Shown: in pieces, positions 8,608-18,732 of the stretch
How positions within the stretch are numbered: the stretch's first letter is position 1
Layout of the letters: every line of letters starts with the position of its first letter
Assembly: GCA_024516035.1 (NCBI GenBank)
Contig: CM044964.1
Coordinates: forward strand, 21,368,202-21,432,201
Direction: 5' to 3'
Length of the DNA stretch: 64,000 nt
Source: Bactericera cockerelli
Lineage: Eukaryota > Arthropoda > Insecta > Hemiptera > Triozidae
The notes under the pieces: generated by a model
The model's database searches: none
What the model was told of the DNA's origin: nothing
The model's input: the letters and a program-made list of their open reading frames with translations, nothing else
Position numbers and translations under genes: made by a program

Positions 8608-11600
8608 TCAATGGCTGTTTAATGACAATAATGCTAAATTTACTTCACAAGCTGATTGGAAGAAAGAAGTATATTTTCTAAGTTCAGTAGGGCTAGGATG
8701 TGCGAGAAATTCCACAAAAATATCTAGACTTAAATGTGATCTGTTCCAATTTTTCTGCCTGAGGTTACCAAAGAAAGGACACTGACAGAAAAAATGAATC
8801 ATGGTGTCAGGGAGGTTTTCCTCGCACAAATTGCAGAACTGACCTCGGTAGAAAGCTAGCTCACTATCTCTAAACTTTAACTTCCCAAATCCCTCACAGG
8901 ATAAGCGCAGCCGGGCTAGGAATCTTATTTCGCTGCATGAAAATGACTCACTAAAATAGATAGCAGCAGATGGGTTTTGACTTATGTATGACTTATATAG
9001 AGGGTTATATTTGGAGTTATTTATCTTTGTCTGGTCTTCCTCCTTAAGGATGGAGCGGTAAGAAATCAAAATATTATCCATATTATCTTTTAGTGCTTGA
9101 GGATTTAGATCATCTAAGAGATGGCTAAAGCCCGTCATAGTGAGGTAATCCTTAAGTTGGAGGCACCAGTTATATTTTACAATGGAATTTGACGTACGTG
9201 ATAAAAAATAGTCATAGCAAACTCTAGGGAAACGATCGCTATTCATAGAGGCAAGTTTCAGCCACCAGTTTAGTGTTCCTTTTAACCATAATAACTTAAT
9301 GTTGACAGTAGTGAATTCTCGTCTAATGAAATGATTCGGAGTATTAGGAGGTAGAAAAAGGAGGGACTTATAATAGCGGACCTGGATTTTTTCCATCTCT
9401 GTAAGATAGCGGAAGCCCCATATTTCTGCTGCATATAGGGTGGTTGCTGACGCAACACTTTCAAATAGTTTTTCCCATGAAATCAGATTGAAAACTTTAG
9501 AATTTAAAATAATTTGCCTTATTCTATTATTTGCTAGAACCCCTTTTCTAATTGAATCTTCTGCAGCAGAGAGAAATAAACCAGATGAGGAAAAAGTGAT
9601 ACCTAAGTATTTAAATTTACTTACTATCTCTAGAGGAGTACCATTATAGTTAAATTTACAATCTTTACCGATCCGTCCTCCCCTTCGGCATACCATCATC
9701 TTAGATTTGGCAATGTTAACCTCCAGTTTGTTAACCGTGCTATATTGATGTAGAATATCAAGTTTTTTCTGCATATCCTGAATGGATTCCGACATTAAAA
9801 CCAAGTCATCTGCATAAAATAATACCTGTATGATTTTATTGCCAATTTTTATACCCTCTGTATTTTGAAGATGGGATTCAAAGTCTGCCACAAATATGTC
9901 GAAGAGGAGGGGGGATAAGGTATCCCCCTGCAAGATTCCGTTAGTTATATTAATTTCATCAGTTAGAAGATTATTTAATTTCACCCTAAAATGAGCCTGA
10001 AAGTAGAGGGAGGATATTATGTTTATGATTTTGTCACTAACTCCTATATGTTTTAGCTTGCAAAACAACAATGTATGATTAATTTGGTCAAAACAAAATT
10101 TAAAATCCACGAACCCTAGGTAGAGTTTCCCTCTTGGTTTTTCCAACATGTAATTTACACACGAACTCAGAGTAAATATATGATCAATGCAGCCCCTGCC
10201 TCTTCGAAAACCTGCCTGATTTTCAGGTAAAATATTATTATTCTCACAGAATCTCTCTAATCTTAAATAGATTACATATGTGAAAATTTTAACAATAGTA
10301 TTTATAAGAGATACCCCTCTGTAATTACTAATGCAGGATTTATCTCCTTTTTTAAATATTAAAAACATAATTATTTCAGGCCAAGAAGACGGGAGACCTC
10401 CCCTGAAATTGAAGATATCATTAAATAGGTCGACCGTGTTTTGACGCCAACAGTCGGGAAGATGTTTATATACTTCGTATGGGAGACCATCACTGCCCGC
10501 CGCTTTTCCGTTTGAGCATAATTTTAAAACCAGGTTTAACTCCGACATTACGATTGGATCATCTAGTGAAGGGACCGATGTATACTGAGACAGGTGATCA
10601 AACATCAAACTGGGAGGGTTGAAAGGTTCATTCATTGAGAAAAGTATTGAGAAATGCTGATATACTTGTTCGCTGCTTAGAGTGACTTTTTCATTTTGAT
10701 TTGACTTGAAGAACCCAACAGCTTTCCAGAAACCGCGCGGGTCTTTAACATTTGCCAATTTAGTTTGTAGATTTTGTATATATTTTTTCTTTTTCTCTTC
10801 CAGAAGAATTTTATAAATTTTTTTCTTTGCTAAAAACTGAGTGACATCCTCTGGAATGGAGAAAAGCTTTCTTTTACATTTGCGATATATATTTCTCATC
10901 TCGTATTTCGCGGATTTACAGGCTGCATCGAACCAAGGATTTTTTTTAGAAATGTAAATAACTTCTCGATCTTGACCAATTATATTTATTTCTTTTGCTG
11001 CTGAAATAACTGAATTTTTTAAATATTCAAATCTCTCTTCTGTTGAAGAACCGCTCAAGTTGTAGCATTTGTATATTTTAAGCATTTCATGTACGTAATT
11101 ATTTACTGTCTCTTTAGACCATTCTATTTTTCGGATTCTTTCTGATTCCTGCTCTTGAACTTTTTTTTTAGTTTTATTCATGTATGACAATTTTTGTAGT
11201 TGTACCTTAATAGGAAAATGATCTGATGTAAGGAACTCATTTGAAACGGAGAAATCCGAGATCTGATCAATGGCAGTTAGGTTAACCCAAACTGAATCTG
11301 GGGTACTCTTACCTGTGTGCGTGATACACGTGAACTGACCCAACATATCACTAGCCGATCTACCGTTTAAAACTACGAAGCCTGTGTTTTCCATCATTTT
11401 TAAAAGCGTCTTGCCCTGTGTGTTTTCTTGTAGATCCAAACTTGATCGGGAGTGAGAAAGGTGAGTGCCAGTACCGGCGAATTCCTCCCAGTCACATTGG
11501 TTTTTCAGGCCAATTCTGCCATTAAAGTCTCCTCCTATTATTATGGTGAAATTGTAATAAGATTGATTAATGTCTTGTATGTCAGCTTCAAGTTCTTGAA

Positions 11601-12035
11601 ATAGAGATATATTGTTCTTTTCTTCTCTCTCTGGTCTCTTTTTTTCACCATCGGGTTTTATATACACGCAGCCAATAATTAAATTTAACTTAGTTAAACA
11701 GATAAATATCCAGTTATGGCTTTTCTTAATAACGCTTGCCTCATAACAGTTTCTATAAGCTATAATTATGCCCCCACTGAAGCGACCTCTTTTGTTAAAC
11801 CTTATCGCTTCTGATTGAGTTATTAAATAATCTGGGAATGTTTTTGTAAAAGAGCGAAGCCAGGTCTCACACATGCATATAAAGTCAGTTTCTAATGACA
11901 TGAATTTGTCTAAAGCTGAATAAAAATTATTAGGGCCGTTACAGTTTAGCCATACAATGCTCAGATGTGAATTAGAAATGGCACCAGGCTCTCTTAACCT
12001 AGAGCCACCTCCTGTAGGAAGTGGCTCATTTAATC
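8608..12035 (-). CDS. LINE ORF2: EEP endonuclease-reverse transcriptase-CCHC (frameshift-fused)
   Basis: This is the retrotransposon polymerase; it nicks target DNA and primes reverse transcription of its own RNA. The first AUG is at 11901 and gives 1097 residues. Numbered from it: EEP endonuclease residues 1-235 with CETWL (E12), GGDFN (123-127) and SDHFPI (226-231, catalytic His). RT spans about 440-800 with motif A VDFKFCFDQ (D599), motif B GILQGDTLSP (655-664) and motif C YADD (696-699). A zinc knuckle CNLC-x9-H-x4-C lies at 1023-1041. The frame is open upstream of that AUG to the ORF1 slippery site, with no other AUG. The upstream codons read SIVWLNCNGPNN, EEP motif I with its catalytic-type Asn. 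An AUG-11901 start would therefore delete part of the nuclease, which argues for a -1 frameshift fusion to ORF1. No stops or frameshifts occur within the domains. Confidence 0.9.
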
Positions 12036-12042
12036 GTTTTTT
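12002..12042 (-). promoter_or_regulatory. Predicted -1 ribosomal frameshift signal between ORF1 and ORF2
   Basis: On the minus strand the ORF1 frame reads CCA AAA AAC GAT TAA. A AAA AAC (12036-12042) is a canonical X XXY YYZ slippery heptamer. After an 8-nt spacer (12028-12035, containing the ORF1 UAA) comes a stem: GAGCCACTTCCT pairs with AGGAGGTGGCTC (12002-12027), 12 complementary positions with one G-U wobble, realistically 11 bp with a UACA loop. Slipping back one base gives CGA TTA AAT GAG and an open frame into ORF2. The parts and spacing match known viral and retroelement signals; activity is inferred. Confidence 0.75.
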
Positions 12043-12812
12043 GGAGTAGTATTACTAATTATTGGTGGTGTGGTAGTGATACTATCCATGGAATCAAATT
12101 CCTCTGAGTCCGTGTGGAATACATTTTCATTTGTTTCCATACTAGCTACTCGCTTTCTATCAGCAATAGGAGTGGAAGGAGATATAGAGAGAGCTCTTTT
12201 ATTTGACAATGTATTAGCTGTTTTAAGAGGTGTTTGATTTTCTCTTACGATTAATTTGCCGGATCTGATGACTGCATATTTTCCTTGTTTCCGGTATTCG
12301 TGCATTTGAGGGAGCAGCTCCTTTTCTCTTTGTTGAACTTCAGGTGAAGAGTCCTCGCGAATGAAAATCTTTTCTTTCTTCAACTTGCTTCCATTTTTCA
12401 ATAAATCATATTTACGTCTTTCAGTCGTTAAACCAATTAGAATAGGTCTGGGAGACTTTTTGCTTTTTAAACGCCTAATAATGTCCAGCTCTGTTAATGA
12501 GAATGAGGGCACCTCCAATTTTTGTGTTATGAGATATAAAATTTTGACTTCTAGATCGGAAAACTTTTCGCTTGGATCTTCTTTGAGGCCAAAAATTAAG
12601 AGATTCTTCCTCCTTCTGTTAGCATCCAAGTAACTAAGTTCTGTGGAATGTTTATTCACGTCAAGTTGAATGGATTGAAGAGAATTATGAATGGAATCTA
12701 GCTTAGCATTAATTTTTCCATCACTTTCAAGAGAGTCTTTTTGTAATTTTTTGATGCCAGAAATTTCTTGGAAAAGCTTTTCCATTGTAAATTCCTCTGA
12801 TTTATTTGCCAT
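12030..12812 (-). CDS. LINE ORF1: coiled-coil/RRM-like RNA-binding protein
   Basis: The likely start is ATG at 12812 (MANKSEEFTM, context ATCATGG), giving 260 residues. The frame stays open to 12857, but only with a TTG and a hydrophobic leader, so I reject that start. Residues 10-65 have heptad-like spacing (a coiled coil for oligomerisation). Residues 67-150 (RRRKNLLIFGLKEDP through IIRRLKSK to KKEKIFIRED) resemble the RRM-like core of L1-type ORF1 proteins. Residues 160-192 (QREKELLPQMHEYRKQGKYA then IRSGKLIVRE) resemble the C-terminal RNA-binding domain. The last 60 residues are Ser/Thr-rich and probably disordered. The family binds its own RNA and acts as a nucleic-acid chaperone; that role is inferred. 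The ORF ends within 4 codons of the frameshift heptamer. Confidence 0.8.
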   Translation of the reverse strand: MANKSEEFTMEKLFQEISGIKKLQKDSLESDGKINAKLDSIHNSLQSIQLDVNKHSTELSYLDANRRRKNLLIFGLKEDPSEKFSDLEVKILYLITQKLEVPSFSLTELDIIRRLKSKKSPRPILIGLTTERRKYDLLKNGSKLKKEKIFIREDSSPEVQQREKELLPQMHEYRKQGKYAVIRSGKLIVRENQTPLKTANTLSNKRALSISPSTPIADRKRVASMETNENVFHTDSEEFDSMDSITTTPPIISNTTPKND

Positions 12813-12871
12813 GATCAAAAATAATAATAGGTAAATAGTTATAATAAAAAACCTCAAGATGTGGTTACGAG

Positions 12872-14262
12872 AGAGAATTTTTAATTTATATAGGTAATTT
12901 AAATTCCCTTTATTTCCAAAAATTGATGTGGCAACAATGAAATGACGACGTTAGGACTGGTTTATGATCTAATTCTTATCTCTGATTGGTTCCATGATTA
13001 GCTTGACCAAGCGCTGCTTCCTGATTGGTGCTCAACTACACGTGAAAGTTTTGAGGTTATAATATATTAGTAGTTGCTATGGAAACAATCACAGGTTTAA
13101 ACGTAATTTGATAAAGATGGAGTCCAAAACCACTGACTGTTAAAAGTTCAATAAATTGGTTTCTGAGAAGCTTTGTTCTTTATAATTATAAATTTTATTT
13201 TAGGATGAACATGAGCTTAAATTGGAAAAAATGTAGTTCAAAATTAAGCAAAATTTTAGCGAAATTAACTGAGTTTAGTTATAGGTAAGCTTTTAAATGA
13301 AATTTATATGACTTTGTAAATACACATAAAATATTTGATTCGTGAGGTTTCTTAGGCTTACTTTCAACAGGCACTATGATCACAATATGCGTTTAGTGAA
13401 AAAATATTAAATAAAACGATAAAATACAACTTTTCTTTGATCCATGGTTATTTTCGATACATTAATATACACTTAAAACATAAAAACACACACTGAAAAA
13501 CGATTTTTAATTAGAATTATCAAATTAAAGAGGAGCTATCTTAAAGTCTTTCTTTACTTAACAAAGCGACGTTGCCAACCATTATAATCAATCAATTAAA
13601 ATTATATTTAACCCGGGGTTTTTTAATGTTAAATTTACTGTTAGTTTATTTAAAATACAAATTCGTTTAACTCATAATAATAAAACACCTCCCGCATATC
13701 CGCTGTCCTCTTCATTGTTCCCAACATACTCGCCACATTTCCGACCTGAACAGCCAAACTTATTCTTTGCATTAGGTATGATTTTAATATTATGTCTACG
13801 GAGTGATACACTCTTACAATAAATTATATTCTTAAATAGATATTCATGTACATCTAATACAACTTCTCAATTTTCTGTTTTTACTGATTAAAATAGAAAG
13901 GTCAGTTGATGGATTAAAATAGAAACCGGCTCTCTTTACTTTTTCTAATTTTATAGGATAGGCAAAAAACATATTGAACGATAACCTTTTAATTAATGTA
14001 TGTGAATGTGGAGAGAGAACAGTTTGAAAATGAACGCATATTTTACTACAGAATTACTATGGGAGAGAGTAGGTTTTGAGAAGTAATGTTTTTTTCAGTC
14101 TATGCGACTTTAAAAAGAGATTCCAGGGGTACCACAACCTAATTTTCAATTTTTTTGGAGAGAGCCGGTTTTGATAATAGGGCCCTCATATCTTTCTTTG
14201 TATAATAAATATAGTTGAAATGGGTTTTCGTAGAGATAATACTAATTGCCCCTTTAAAAGAA
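12872..14262. other. Non-coding stretch upstream of the LINE
   Basis: AT-rich with no ORF I can support. It may hold the LINE 5' UTR/promoter near its left edge; GATTGGTT occurs at 12984 and GATTGGTG at 13022. No repeat copy elsewhere in the window marks the boundary. Confidence 0.4.
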
Positions 14263-14265
14263 AAA

Positions 14266-14547
14266 GATGTGTGTTTCACAGCCTTTTTTATTTCGTAGCC
14301 ATGAAACAGGAGCTACTGTAGACGCTTGTGGTCTGTGTTGTAGCCTGCCCATCCCGTATTATGCCTCCCCTCTGATGGGCGAGAAATCACACATTACTTC
14401 CCAGTTAGGTGCTGGGTCAGCACGAGCGCACCGGAAGGTATCCCTTACAAACAATTGTAACCAAATTAAGATACAATTTTTTTTCGGCACGGGGGATTGA
14501 ACCCAGGACCTTCCGCATGGCAAGCGAGTGCTGAACCACTGACCTAA
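14266..14547 (-). mobile_element. SINE-C, full length
   Basis: The best complete copy. Minus strand: GGTCAGTGGTTCAGCACTCG (A box), CCTGGGTTCAATCCCCCG (B box), GATACCTTCCGGTGCGCTCG, CGCCCATCAGAGGGGAGGC, and the 3' end AGGCTGTGAAACACACATC. About 280 bp, with no tandem 3' tail in this copy. Confidence 0.85.
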
Positions 14548-14566
14548 TCCATTAAAAAACACAATA

Positions 14567-14600
14567 CTTCCAATTCCTAATATTAGAAATTTCTTGGAAG
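14567..14600. repeat. Palindrome Q copy
   Basis: CTTCCAATTCCTAATATTAG then AAATTTCTTGGAAG. It is one of six copies of a 34-40 bp palindrome scattered through the window (3431, 14567, 27571, 46993, 48319, 58672). Confidence 0.7.
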
Positions 14601-14616
14601 TAATACCTAAATGTAC

Positions 14617-14765
14617 GTATGTAATTTTTAGTGGAGATGACAAAACTCCCATTTTAACTATTGGACGGTGTAGGATATTTCAAAATTTACAAATCCGCCC
14701 GCACCCGAGTTTTGGCCCAAGGCATGGCCGAATATTTATTTTCCAACCCTACTCTCCTCTACTAT
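14617..14765 (+). repeat. Repeat D copy
   Basis: TTTAGTGGAGATGACAAAAC, GGACGGTGTAGGATATTTCA, CCAAGGCATGGCC and CCCTACTCTCCTCTAC match 5509-5645 in the same orientation. Confidence 0.7.
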
Positions 14766-14946
14766 GAGGTATTGCCATAGATTTATTCGGCACGGAACTC
14801 AACGCCAAAGAATATTTATTTTAATTTACCTTTTCTAAATTTACGTAAATTTTTAATGTTTTACGTAAATATTGATGCACAATTGTACATGTTAGGCAAA
14901 ACTATCAACTAACTCTTACACCAATTATCTTCAGATAAGTGAAAAC

Positions 14947-15404
14947 TTAAAAAAGTAATCATATTTGTGTTAATACTAAAATAAAACAATCTTTAGTGAA
15001 GATAATGAATCACCAGACGAGGTTAATGCTCAAAGCAATTTCTACCACCTTACCCACAGGTCACATTTTAATTAATCAAGAAAATTTCATGCACTGGATG
15101 GGATTCGAACCAACGGATCCCTACACTACCTGGATTATGAAACTTGCGCGTTAACCACTTGACAACAGAGCACGATTTACTTTCGTGATATCACAACTTT
15201 TCAAACTCGCTTTACTAAGGGCCAAATTAATAGATGTTTTTCTAAAGCCTCTGTGGCGCCAAGTCACGGATTGCGTACTCTGCAAGATAGGGAAAACTGA
15301 CGCTTAGCAATGACTTGAGTTATAGAATTTGTTATTAATGTCCACCTTAATCTACGCTGACACCGGGACTCGAACTGAGTATCGATGAAGCTACTGAGGT
15401 CGGT
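14947..15404 (-). mobile_element. SINE-B split by a nested SINE-A
   Basis: The SINE-B 3' part AACTTAAAAAAGTAATCATA and TTTGTGTTAATA (14944-14976) is cut off and resumes at 15176 with TTTCGTGATATCACAAC. It then continues to GCTACTGAGGTCGGT at 15404. A further insertion (about 15225-15340) separates body and head. The SINE-A at 14990-15173 fills the first gap. Confidence 0.7.
14990..15173 (-). mobile_element. SINE-A nested inside SINE-B
   Basis: TCTTTAGTGAAGATAATGAA through GGGATTCGAACCAACGGATC to CGCGTTAACCACTTGACAAC. The copy is internally shortened around the TTATTATTATGTGGTCACAA region. It is younger than the SINE-B it interrupts. Confidence 0.75.
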
Positions 15405-15949
15405 TTCGTAGAATATACATATTTATAAATCAGAATATATGATTTTATACAACATCAACACTTGCCAGCTTTTTAGGGCTAGACAAGCAATTACAGAGCT
15501 TTTTAGGGCTAGACCTGGTTCCCCAGGTACCTTAGTGTGATATTATAAGTGTATACTCATAAGTATTTTATTTGATTCATTTTAATTACTTATATATTTA
15601 TTATGTTATTCAAAATATTGTAATGAAATGATGTACAAAAATAAAGCACAAATCTTGTTTAAAAAAAATATAGGTATACAATACAATTCGTAGAATATAT
15701 AATTTTGTAGAGTATATAAACTTAAAAAAATCAGGACCTGATTCCCACACCTCAGTGTGGATTTGGATATCCTAAACTCCTGTACAAACAGATCTGAAGA
15801 GCTTCCTGTATTAACCATCAGGTATGTTTACCCAGAAAGAAACTATGTAAATAAACATCTCGAGTTGTGTTCGTTCAAGCACTTTTCTCAAAAGTGGGTC
15901 AAATGGTCCCTTTTTGAACAGCTTGGGTTCAATTTTCGATTATTTCTTT

Positions 15950-16150
15950 ATTATTAGATATTAAACACTTTATTAGATACAAACAGATATAAACAGACAT
16001 ATGTCCAGTAAAAATAACTATTATAACAATCAAACAATGGAAACAATATATGCAATAAAAAAGGGGAAAAAATGGAAAAATATGTATAAACCTAATGTCC
16101 TAACTAATGGCGGGATTATTGCTTGTGGCAATCTCTTCCACCCAACCCTT
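15950..16150 (-). mobile_element. Element H copy
   Basis: Minus strand: GGGTTGGGTGGAAGAGATTG, CCACAAGCAATAATCCC, a TTTGTCCT-like block, then an AT-rich tail ending ATAAAGTGTTTAATATC. The layout is parallel to the copy at 47489-47694. Probably a 5'-truncated LINE 3' end. Confidence 0.6.
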
Positions 16151-16179
16151 ATTGTATATATTTTTATATTTCTTTAATT

Positions 16180-16350
16180 TTATAGAAAGTTTAACGTCGC
16201 TTTCAACTGAATGTTGCTGTCACGACAGGGGTTTTCCCTTTTTTCGCTAGAAACCCACATACCAGCTACTCAAATTAACCTCACCCAGCTTGAGTGGGAC
16301 GGGAATTTGCTAGCATCACGAGGGTTCGAATTTGAATCCAAGTCCTAGCC
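16180..16350 (-). mobile_element. SINE-G/5S body copy, head unclear
   Basis: TTTAACGTCGCTTTCAACTG, CACGACAGGGGTTTTCCC, CCAGCTACTCAAATTAACCT and CACCCAGCTTGAGTGGG mark the shared body in reverse. The head region (16310-16350) is too eroded to say tRNA or 5S. Confidence 0.65.
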
Positions 16351-16417
16351 TTTTTTTTTAATCAGTCCCTACGGACACGGAATTATTATTATAATTATAA
16401 GAATGAGATAAATCTAG

Positions 16418-16563
16418 AGTTATCACATCTGTGTCAAACAATTTCGTGGTATCACAACTATACTCATACTCGTTTTACAAAATCTACGCTTAGTCCGGGA
16501 CTCGAACCACCGACCTTCAGGTTACAAGTCTGCCGCATTATCGATCTAGCTACAGAGGACGGT
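16418..16563 (-). mobile_element. SINE-B copy
   Basis: TTATCACATCTGTGTCAAAC, TTTCGTGGTATCACAACTAT, GGGACTCGAACCACCGACCT (B box), GCCGCATTATCGATCTAGCT. Full length and moderately diverged. Confidence 0.8.
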
Positions 16564-17100
16564 ATATTGAGTCAAGGAGCTACATTTTTAACACTTTTCG
16601 TAATGCGTCCAATCAACCAATCACAGAGCCCGCCGAGGAATGTAAACCACCTAACGGAAGAACGGTACCAAGGTCACCCAGGGTTGTTCTGGGTTAAAAT
16701 TAGGCAACATCCTGAGCCAGGTAGGTGAAGTAATTACAAGGTTATTGACCTTCCTGAAGATATTCTTATAATCTCCAAAGCTAAACTAGAAGACATAAAA
16801 TACATTTTGTTTTCAATTATGTGAACATCTATTTTTATACCTGTCTACCTACAATTGGTATGTCGTCTTGAGTAACATTTTAAATGAGATATGGGTATGA
16901 GTATACAAATATAAGTAAAAGAATATTTACATCTATTTGTGTTGATACTGTTGATGTATTATTTTTACATACCTGAATTTAGAATGACTGCAAATTATTT
17001 CAAATATACAATACATATAAATAATAAATTCCATTTATACATACGTAGAGTCGTAGACAATTCATGGGTGCCATTTTTATACACTTCAGAGCGTGTAAAC

Positions 17101-17165
17101 TAATAATAATAACACTCTTTAGTGGAAGGTAACCACCAAGCGAGGTTAATGCTCAAAGCATTTTC
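17101..17165 (-). mobile_element. SINE-A 3' fragment
   Basis: TAATAATAATAACACTCTTT through AACCACCAAGCGAGGTTAAT to CAAAGCATTTTC; it then joins repeat U. The head is missing. Confidence 0.75.
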
Positions 17166-17350
17166 AAAATTTCCTCTTCCAAAAGAAAAATGACTTGCTT
17201 CCAGTTTAGTTCATTTTATTCCCGTTTGGTTAACTTCGGTTAGAAAAAAAAAACGGCTAAAGCAAATCTATCTTATTTTTACTATAAATCTAATTAGCTC
17301 AATTTTATTTTCATCTTAACAATAAAATTATATATGCGATATTCAACCCC

Positions 17351-18051
17351 GGACACATGTAAATTCCCCCGGTTTTTTGAAAGGTTCGTATTTCCGGTTG
17401 TAAATTCCCCCGGTAAAATATTTGATTACCTGAGGGTTACATGGTAAACTCCCCCGATTCTGTACGTACAGGTATAAAATTGTATATTGTAGGTATGTAT
17501 TAGGCAATCTTTTTTTCCTTATAGGCATAGTTTTCAATTAATGAACTGAGGCATGGCCTACATAGTATTTTACCTAACCCTACTATAAACCGAAGGCATG
17601 GCCTTCATTGTATTTTACCTAACCCTGCTATAAACCCAAGGCATGGCCTTCATTGTATTTTACCTAACCCTACTATAAACCCAAGGCATGGCCTTCATTG
17701 TATTTTACCTAACCCTGCTATAAACCCAAGGCATGGTCTTCATTGTATTTTACCTAACCCTACTATAAACCCAAGGCATGGCCTTCATTGTATTTTACCT
17801 AACCCTACTATAAACCCAAGGCATGGCCTTCATTGTATTTTACCTAACCCTACTATACACCCAAGGCATATCGAAACTTGATTACAAATATTCAATAAAC
17901 TGACATTTTTGTTATTTTTTTTAGGTTGACCATCGGGGGAATTTACATTATACCTTTTTTTTGCAATCGGGGGAATTTTCATGTACCTTTTTAAGTCCCA
18001 AATTTGCAATCGGGGGAGTTTGTATGAAAGCGGGGGAATTTACAATCGCCC
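17351..18051. mobile_element. Foldback element S with 8-bp target-site duplication
   Basis: Flanked on both sides by TCAACCCC (17343-17350 and 18052-18059). Ends: GGACACATGTAAATTCCCCC and, in complement, GGGCGATTGTAAATTCCCCC. The motif GTAAATTCCCCCG or close variants is repeated three times inward from the left and four times from the right, in inverted orientation. Such subterminal repeats usually bind transposase. The 8-bp duplication suggests a hAT-type mechanism. The interior is a 45-bp minisatellite. No transposase. Confidence 0.75.
17545..17872 (+). repeat. 45-bp minisatellite inside element S
   Basis: Units begin GCATGGCC at 17551, 17596, 17641, 17686, 17731, 17776 and 17821, with a partial at 17866. 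Spacing is exactly 45 bp; the unit holds TTCATTGTATTTTACCTAAC and CCTACTATAAACCCAAG. The units are nearly identical. The GGCATGGCC core also occurs in repeat D. Confidence 0.95.
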
Positions 18052-18732
18052 TCAACCCCAAAGCAACCTGAAACGATCGTATTGTACTCATTTGAACTCA
18101 TCACCTATGCCTAACTGATGAGTTCAAACAAGAACGAAACGCTCGTCTTTGGCTTCTTGGGGGTTGAAAATATTTATTTTATTTACTTTTTGAACACTTT
18201 TCCAAAATTCAACTTGCGGTTAGTAAGCACAGCAAAGTAGTTTGTGATTAACATTAGGTATTTCAAAGAAAAATAATCTTTAGTAAAAATATCAATCAAC
18301 AAAAATACTTACGTAGAACGGGAATTTATAATCCAATAATTGGTTTCGATGTAATCCTGTTTCTTTAAAGTAACTGATTCTCTCCGATGCTTTTTCCGTT
18401 ACTTTTCAAAAACACACCACACACTTCACCGAACTGTAAAACAAATCAAAACTCGAATTCAAAACTTCACCAACGGTCAAATTAATTATAATTTAAGAGT
18501 ATGTATGTCAAACTAAAGAAAATGTATCCAAAAACAATGTTGTATCATGGAACATGGATAAAAATCGTATTTTGTGTATCAATGCTTTACAAAAAAAATG
18601 GAAATAAGAGTTATATTTAATTGTAAAACAAAGAAATACAAAAAATAAATAACTAAAATATCCAAAAATGTCAAGTCAATGTTTAAAAGGTTCTGGAAGA
18701 CATCCACAAAGGTCTGCAGAACTATCAATTAG

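Larger units (their letters stand above)
8289..12870 (-). mobile_element. Two-ORF non-LTR retrotransposon (LINE), near intact
   Basis: ORF1 (12030-12812) and ORF2 (8608-about 12035) are both open on the minus strand, followed by a roughly 320-bp AT-rich 3' UTR ending AATAAAATAAAATTGAATTG. The order RNA-binding ORF1, EEP endonuclease plus RT ORF2, C-terminal CCHC knuckle fits the CR1/L2/RTEX/Jockey-type LINEs; I cannot name the clade without a tree. The 5' boundary is uncertain and could lie beyond 12.9 kb. No clear target-site duplication was found. ORF1 and ORF2 are linked by a frameshift signal at 12002-12042. Confidence 0.85.
17341..18172. mobile_element. MITE-R, interrupted by element S
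   Basis: Joining the flanks of S gives ATTCAACCCCAAAGCAACCT, and the right end in complement reads TTTTCAACCCCCAAGAAGCC, followed on both sides by ACG and GAGCGT/GATCGT blocks and TTTGAACTCATCA. These long inverted ends make a hairpin of about 120 bp without S. The element is non-coding. Confidence 0.55.

Noticed and set aside
11961..12032. Stop-start overlap TAAATG at the ORF1 end as ORF2 reinitiation
   Set aside because: The ATG at 12029 is in a different frame and meets a stop after 11 codons, so it cannot start ORF2.
12813..12857. Hydrophobic leader extending ORF1 upstream (signal-peptide-like)
   Set aside because: It would start at TTG; the ATG at 12812 has a better context and fits ORF1 proteins, which are not secreted.
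17545..17872. CRISPR-like array
   Set aside because: Units are contiguous with no unique spacers; it is a minisatellite in a eukaryotic mobile element. The same holds for the arrays at 33095, 44584, 45900 and 57192.
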